Shown: positions 13,388-17,049 of the stretch, one piece after another | How positions within the stretch are numbered: the first letter of the stretch is position 1 | Layout: each line of letters begins with the position of its first letter | NCBI GenBank assembly: GCA_025936275.1 | Contig: JAICTR010000013.1 | Coordinates: 1 to 17,049 of the forward strand | Source of the DNA: Burkholderiales bacterium | GTDB taxonomy: Bacteria > Pseudomonadota > Gammaproteobacteria > Burkholderiales > Usitatibacteraceae | Direction: 5' to 3' | Length of the DNA: 17,049 bases | Notes under the pieces: model-generated | Told to the model about the DNA's origin: nothing | What the model saw: only the letters and a program-made list of their open reading frames with translations | The model's database searches: none | Translations under genes and position numbers: made by a program

Positions 13388-14521
13388 TTACGCTCCCTTG
13401 CGGACCAGCATGATGTCCTTGATCAGCTTCGAGACGCCCTGCAGCACGATCAGCGCTGCGCCGATCGGGATGGCGAGCTTCACCGGCCAGTACTGCACGG
13501 TCCACTCGGTGAACGACGTCTCGCCCGCCTGCACCGCGTCCCAGGCGAACTTCCAGCCGGTCCACAGCATCGTCAGGGTGAAGATGAAGAAGAAGATCGA
13601 GGAGACAATGTCGGCGATCGCCTTGCCGCGCACCGAGAGGTGCGTGTACACCACGTCCACGCGCACGTGCTGGTCTTCCTTGTACGCGTAGGCGCCGGAG
13701 ATCATGTACTGCATGCCGAACATCAGGAACATGCTCTCGTGCACCCAGTTGGTGGGCGAGTTGAAGACGTAGCGCGCGAGCACCTCGTAGTAGTAGACGA
13801 ACACCGCGATCACGCCCCAGTAGGCGACGTACTCGCCGGCCTTCACGTTCACCCACTCGATGGCGTCGGTGAAGCGCGTGTGCATCCCCATCGTCGGGTC
13901 TTCCGCGGTGCCGATCGCCGGCACGTCCGGCGGCGGCGGCGTGGTGGGTGCGGTTGCCGCGACCGCGACGCCGGCATCGCCTTTCGCATGCATTCGCCTG
14001 ATGATTCCCGGCATCAGGAAAGCATCGACCAGCAACAGCAGCGCGAGCAGGATGCCGAAGCCGCGTGCGCGGCCGTACCAGGTGTCGGAGATCTCCCGCG
14101 CCGCCTTGTACTTGGCTTCGAGCTTCGCGTACTCGGCCTGCTTGCTCGCGTAGCGGGCTTTTTCCTCCGGCGTGGCGGTGGCCGCGTTATCGGGCTTCGC
14201 CCGGTCGAGCTGGGTCTTGCCGCGCTCGAGCTCGGCGTAGGTCTTGGAGACCCCCTCGTACACGTCGCGCACCTGCGCATTGCAGTAGACGATGGCGAGG
14301 AAGATCGGAATGAAGGCGAGGCCCCACCAGCTCTTCAGGTAGAAGCGGTGCAGACCCGCGAAGCCGGCGGTGAGCCAGAACAGGTACGCGTTGAAGAGGA
14401 TGGGCTCGCGCGGCGCGCCGCGCCGCGTCTGCTTCGCGACCAGGTACATCGCGACGAGCGGAAACACCACCAGCCCGCCCCAGTACAACCAATGCGGCAA
14501 GATGAAATTGAGCGTCGGCAT
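13388..14521 (-). CDS. dctQ: TRAP small permease DctQ with an N-terminal TM2-like domain and charged helical stalk
   Basis: At 377 residues this is about twice the usual DctQ length (about 160-200). The last 160 residues are the DctQ domain: four hydrophobic segments (about 229-249, 262-280, 302-322, 345-363), with EVLARYVFNSPTNWVHE (246-262) and HVRVDVVY (285-292). The first half is extra. It has a membrane segment at 10-29, then NAYLFWLTAGFAGLHRFYL (44-62) and a further hydrophobic stretch (64-79), which resembles a TM2 domain (two helices joined by an HRFY turn). Residues 86-147 are a charged, helix-forming stretch rich in K, E and A. Residues 153-171 are another membrane segment, and 188-205 are a Pro/Thr/Ala-rich linker. 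No stop or frameshift separates the halves, so the fusion looks real. It is the scaffold subunit for DctM; the role of the N-terminal half is unknown. Confidence 0.85.
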   Translation of the reverse strand: MPTLNFILPHWLYWGGLVVFPLVAMYLVAKQTRRGAPREPILFNAYLFWLTAGFAGLHRFYLKSWWGLAFIPIFLAIVYCNAQVRDVYEGVSKTYAELERGKTQLDRAKPDNAATATPEEKARYASKQAEYAKLEAKYKAAREISDTWYGRARGFGILLALLLLVDAFLMPGIIRRMHAKGDAGVAVAATAPTTPPPPDVPAIGTAEDPTMGMHTRFTDAIEWVNVKAGEYVAYWGVIAVFVYYYEVLARYVFNSPTNWVHESMFLMFGMQYMISGAYAYKEDQHVRVDVVYTHLSVRGKAIADIVSSIFFFIFTLTMLWTGWKFAWDAVQAGETSFTEWTVQYWPVKLAIPIGAALIVLQGVSKLIKDIMLVRKGA

Positions 14522-14532
14522 CGCGGCGCTAC

Positions 14533-14554
14533 TCCCCTACTCGTGTTCCCCTAC
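14533..14554 (-). repeat. Short direct repeat TCCCCTAC in the DctQ leader
   Basis: The 8-mer TCCCCTAC is at 14533-14540 and 14547-14554. On the minus strand it reads GTAGGGGA, and the copy nearer the gene, within GGGGAG, lies about 10 nt from the ATG of dctQ and can serve as its ribosome site. The second copy may be chance or a binding site. Confidence 0.3.
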
Positions 14555-14561
14555 ACGAAAA

Positions 14562-14589
14562 CCGGGGGAGGCGCCGGCGCCTCCCCCGG
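14562..14589 (-). terminator. Strong GC-rich hairpin with short T run between dctP and dctQ
   Basis: A perfect 14-bp palindrome (14562-14575 with 14576-14589), in practice a 12-bp stem with a 4-nt loop, is followed on the minus strand by TTTTCGTG. This is a credible intrinsic terminator or processing-stop hairpin just after the binding-protein gene. Since the downstream genes have no other obvious main promoter, it probably acts as a partial terminator that lowers DctQM and dehydrogenase expression relative to DctP. Confidence 0.65.
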
Positions 14590-14612
14590 AGCGAACGGCC
14601 TGTTGCCGGCCG

Positions 14613-15761
14613 TCAGACGATCAGCTTCTGCCCCTTGTACATCTCGGGCGTGACGTAGCCGCAAGTCGGCGACTCCATGATGTCGAGCTGCGCCTTGAAG
14701 AGCCGCGCGGCATCCTTGTCCTTGTTCGCCCACTTGAACCAGATCGGCACCGCGACGCGCTGGAACTTGTCGAGGTCCTCGAAGGGCAGGCGGTTGATCT
14801 GGATGCCCGCCTTCTCGAACTTGCCCCAGGCCTCCATGTCCGCCTTCTGGATGGCGCCGAAGTGCAGCGCCGAATACGCCTCCACCTCGTTCTCGACCCA
14901 CAGCTTCATCTTGGGCGAAAGCTTGTTCCAGACGTTCATGTTGACCACGATGTCCATCAGGTCGACCGGCTGGTAGATCGACTCCAGGCCCACCGGTCCC
15001 ATCCAGATGTACTTCGTCACCTGCTGGAAGCCGAGGTCCCAGTTCACCGCCGGGCCGGTGTAGTCGGCCGCATCCACGGTGCCCTTCTCCAGCGCCGAGA
15101 ACACCTCGCCGCCGGGAAGGAGTGTGGTGCGGGCGCCGATCGCCGCGAAGCCCTCGGCGATCATGCCGCCGGGCACGCGGAGCTTCAGGCCCTTGAAGTC
15201 CTCCGCGGTGCGGATCGGCTTCTTCGAGTGCACGATGTTCGGGCCGTGGTGCACCCGGCCGACCCAGAAGAGGCCGTGCTTCGCGTACACCTCGCGCGCC
15301 ATCTGCACGCCGCCCTTGCCGTAGAAGAAGATGTCCCACTCGTGCGGATAGCGCAGGCCCATCAGGTACGAGGACAGGAACGCGGTCGCCGGGATCTTGC
15401 CGACCCAGTACACGCAGAACGAGTTCATCGCCTCGAGCACGCCGTTCTTCACGCCGTCCAGCAGCTCGAAGTCGCCGACGATCTCCTTCGCCGCGAAGCC
15501 CTTGAAGTCGAGCTCGCCGCCGGTCTTCTCCTTGATGGTGCTGCACCAGTTCTTGAACGTGGTGAGGCCGACGCCCGCGGGCCACGAGGTCTGGATCTTC
15601 CAGGTCGTGGTCTGCGCGGCCTCCGCATTGCGGATGTACGGCGCGCCGGTGATGGTGCCCGCGGCAGCGGTCGCCGCGGCAGCGCCGAGGAACTTGCGGC
15701 GCGAGGGGGATGGAGTGGTGCCTTGCGCCTCGGCCACGGGCGCCTTGCTGTCGTCCTTCAT
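14613..15761 (-). CDS. dctP: TRAP transporter periplasmic substrate-binding protein, DctP family (TakP-like), Tat-exported
   Basis: This 382-residue protein should bind an organic acid in the periplasm for the DctQM permease. The N-terminus has a twin-arginine motif SRRKFLG (20-26), an alanine-rich hydrophobic stretch and a likely cleavage site near A48-A49, so it would be exported folded by the Tat system. The mature part begins TTTWKIQTSWPAG, as in the TakP-type 2-oxoacid-binding proteins. R195 in GLKLRVPGG is the conserved arginine that binds the substrate carboxylate in DctP proteins. LLPGGEVFSALEKGTVDAAD (214-233) is the family's second hallmark. A strong AGGAGG (15766-15771) lies 4 nt before the ATG. 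It is the first gene of the operon; a GC hairpin follows it. The exact ligand (pyruvate, other 2-oxo acids, hydroxy acids) is inferred only by family resemblance. Confidence 0.92.
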   Translation of the reverse strand: MKDDSKAPVAEAQGTTPSPSRRKFLGAAAATAAAGTITGAPYIRNAEAAQTTTWKIQTSWPAGVGLTTFKNWCSTIKEKTGGELDFKGFAAKEIVGDFELLDGVKNGVLEAMNSFCVYWVGKIPATAFLSSYLMGLRYPHEWDIFFYGKGGVQMAREVYAKHGLFWVGRVHHGPNIVHSKKPIRTAEDFKGLKLRVPGGMIAEGFAAIGARTTLLPGGEVFSALEKGTVDAADYTGPAVNWDLGFQQVTKYIWMGPVGLESIYQPVDLMDIVVNMNVWNKLSPKMKLWVENEVEAYSALHFGAIQKADMEAWGKFEKAGIQINRLPFEDLDKFQRVAVPIWFKWANKDKDAARLFKAQLDIMESPTCGYVTPEMYKGQKLIV

Positions 15762-15844
15762 GGATCCTCCTAGGTCGTTGGGCTGCGCTTGGAGACGCTA
15801 TATCTATGACTGCGACGAGGATGTGGAGCCTCGCCGACCGACGC

Positions 15845-15873
15845 ATCCTAGTCTGCGGGACAGGCAAAGGCAA
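15845..15873 (-). promoter_or_regulatory. Candidate sigma-70-type promoter of the TRAP operon
   Basis: On the minus strand TTGCCT (15868-15873) and TAGGAT (15845-15850) are 17 bp apart, each matching 4 of 6 consensus bases. Transcription would start near 15838, giving a leader of about 77 nt that ends in the AGGAGG of dctP. The 167-nt gap between the two genes holds no credible coding frame. A small 6-bp dyad (15876-15881 with 15890-15895) lies just upstream of the -35 box. Confidence 0.45.
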
Positions 15874-15928
15874 TACGCAAAACGCGGGCTTTGCGCGGGA
15901 AGCTGCGTACCGCCGGTAAAAGCGTCGA

Positions 15929-17049
15929 TTACCTCGCGGGCGCCGCGACGGCGGGGGAATGTTCGGTGCCGCGCGCGTGTTGCGCATGCGGCTCCCAGCC
16001 ATGGGCGGCGAGGAGCACGAAGAACCCGACCACGTAGGCGATCGCCACGTGCCAGCCGTGGCGAAGCCAGAGGCCCACCGATTTGGCCTCGGGGAAATTG
16101 TTCGAGAGCGCGACGCCCGCCGAGGAGCCGAACCAGATCATCGAGCCGCCGAATCCCACCGCGTAGGCGAGGAACCCCCAGTCGTAGCCGCCCTGGTGCA
16201 GTGCGAGCGCGGTGAGCGGGATGTTGTCGAACACGGCGGAGAGGAATCCGAGTCCCAACGCCGTGGGCCAGGATGCGGCGGGCAGCTTCTCCACCGGCAT
16301 CATCGAGGCCGCCAGCACCAGCGAGAGCAGGAAGACGGTGCCCTTGAGAGTGGGCTTGAGGAGCGGCCAGTCGGGCTTGCGCAGCGGCGCGGTGACGAGG
16401 ATCGCCGCCCAGACCGCCAGGCCGATCACCGGAAGCCGGTCGAGCACCGCGGGAAATTCCACGTTGGCCACCACGTTCGCGACGATCGCGACGATGAGGA
16501 TGAACGCGACGATGCCCACGCGCACCCAGTCCAGGTGCGTGCCGCGCGGCGTGTCCTTCATGATCGGCTGGTACGCGTGCTGCTGGCGCGCCGCGATCAC
16601 GCCGAAGATCACGAGCGCCACGCCCGAGGCGATGAACGCCTCGAGCACGTCGAGCGGGCTCACGCCGTCGATCCACATCATGGTGGTCGTGGTGTCGCCC
16701 ACCACGCTTCCCGAGCCGCCGCCGTTGGAAGCCGCGACGATCGCCGCGAGGTAGCCGATGTGCACCTTCCTGCGGAAGACGCCCGCCGCGACCGTGCCGC
16801 CGATCAGCGCCGCGGCGATGTTGTCGAGGAAGGACGAGAGCACGAAGACCATCACCAGCAGCAGGAAGCCGCCCTTCCAGTCGTCGGGAAGGATGCGCGG
16901 CAGCTCCATCGGCACGTGCGAATCCTCGAAGTGCTTCGAGAGCAGCGCGAAGCCCATCAGCAGCAGGAAGAGGTTCGCGATCATCACCCACTCGTGCGCG
17001 AGGTGCGCGCCGAATCCGGAGAGGCCCGGGCCCTGGTTGAATCCGGTGA
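15929..17049 (-). CDS. NhaD-like Na+/H+ antiporter / ion-transporter superfamily permease (5' end outside window)
   Basis: The minus-strand frame is open from the window edge (last whole codon 17045-17047) to TAA at 15929-15931, giving 372 visible residues. The region before the GTG at 16985-16987 still codes sensibly (GFNQGPGLSGFGAHLAHEW), so the true start is outside. The protein is mostly hydrophobic. It has two similar polar motifs, SSFLDNIAAALIGG and, about 200 residues later, SAVFDNIPLTALAL, plus GGGSGSVVGDTTTTMMWI between them. This double D-N arrangement and the GDTTTTM motif are characteristic of NhaD-type antiporters and the wider ArsB/NhaD/citrate-transporter fold. Sodium/proton exchange is the best guess; a carboxylate transporter of the same fold cannot be excluded. 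It is unrelated in sequence to the other antiporter at 8690-10135. Confidence 0.8.
   Translation of the reverse strand, partial: TGFNQGPGLSGFGAHLAHEWVMIANLFLLLMGFALLSKHFEDSHVPMELPRILPDDWKGGFLLLVMVFVLSSFLDNIAAALIGGTVAAGVFRRKVHIGYLAAIVAASNGGGSGSVVGDTTTTMMWIDGVSPLDVLEAFIASGVALVIFGVIAARQQHAYQPIMKDTPRGTHLDWVRVGIVAFILIVAIVANVVANVEFPAVLDRLPVIGLAVWAAILVTAPLRKPDWPLLKPTLKGTVFLLSLVLAASMMPVEKLPAASWPTALGLGFLSAVFDNIPLTALALHQGGYDWGFLAYAVGFGGSMIWFGSSAGVALSNNFPEAKSVGLWLRHGWHVAIAYVVGFFVLLAAHGWEPHAQHARGTEHSPAVAAPAR

Noticed and set aside
15762..15928. Small coding gene between dctP and the NhaD-like gene
   Set aside because: No frame has a start, ribosome site and sensible composition; the gap is better explained as the TRAP promoter and leader.
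15929..16987. Complete 352-aa permease starting at GTG 16987
   Set aside because: The frame continues to the window edge with convincing transporter sequence (GFNQGPGLSGFGAHLAHEW), so the gene is 5'-incomplete rather than starting here.

Overview
The window is GC-rich throughout, with G or C at almost every third codon position, and is densely packed with genes. Gene content and style point to a free-living proteobacterium, most likely a betaproteobacterium (Burkholderiales-like). The signs are a Liv-type ABC operon, a Tat-exported TRAP binding protein, FixJ/NarL two-component pairs, and -10 boxes placed very close to start codons. This taxonomic guess is inference from style and was not searched. 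No rRNA, tRNA, insertion sequence, phage gene or CRISPR array was seen.

Layout. (1) 1-3648, plus strand: the 3' end of a periplasmic binding-protein gene, then livH, livM, livG and livF, a complete branched-chain amino-acid/amide ABC importer core joined by ATGA overlaps. (2) 3697-5465, plus strand: a soluble PAS sensor kinase of the NarX/DegS type and its NarL-type response regulator, also ATGA-coupled. (3) 5466-5663: a large near-palindromic element whose arms are built from 9-bp CACGGAG units, sitting between convergent genes. (4) 5664-6293, minus strand: a glutathione S-transferase. (5) 6348-10135, plus strand: a membrane sensor kinase with a MASE1-like sensor, a FixJ-type regulator, an overlooked 33-residue membrane peptide, and a putative Na+/H+ antiporter of the PF07399 type. 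(6) 10122-15761, minus strand: a probable TRAP operon in the order DctP, DctQ, DctM, D-2-hydroxyacid dehydrogenase, 3-hydroxyisobutyrate/tartronate-semialdehyde-type dehydrogenase. (7) 15929-17049, minus strand: an NhaD-like antiporter whose 5' end lies outside the window.

How the genes work together. The Liv block imports amino acids, amides or related solutes at the cost of ATP. The TRAP block would use an ion gradient to import a small organic acid (2-oxo or hydroxy acid), and the two NAD(P)-dependent dehydrogenases would interconvert the keto and hydroxy forms. Two antiporters of different families lie in the region and could help maintain the ion gradient, but that link is inference.

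Most notable observations: a double-length DctQ with an N-terminal TM2-like domain, a charged helical stalk and a proline-rich linker; the 173-bp palindromic CACGGAG element; the 33-aa membrane peptide apparently starting a leaderless, translationally coupled transcript with the antiporter; a strong dyad next to a -10 box in front of the last TRAP-operon gene; and GC-rich hairpins just after both binding-protein genes, consistent with producing more binding protein than permease.
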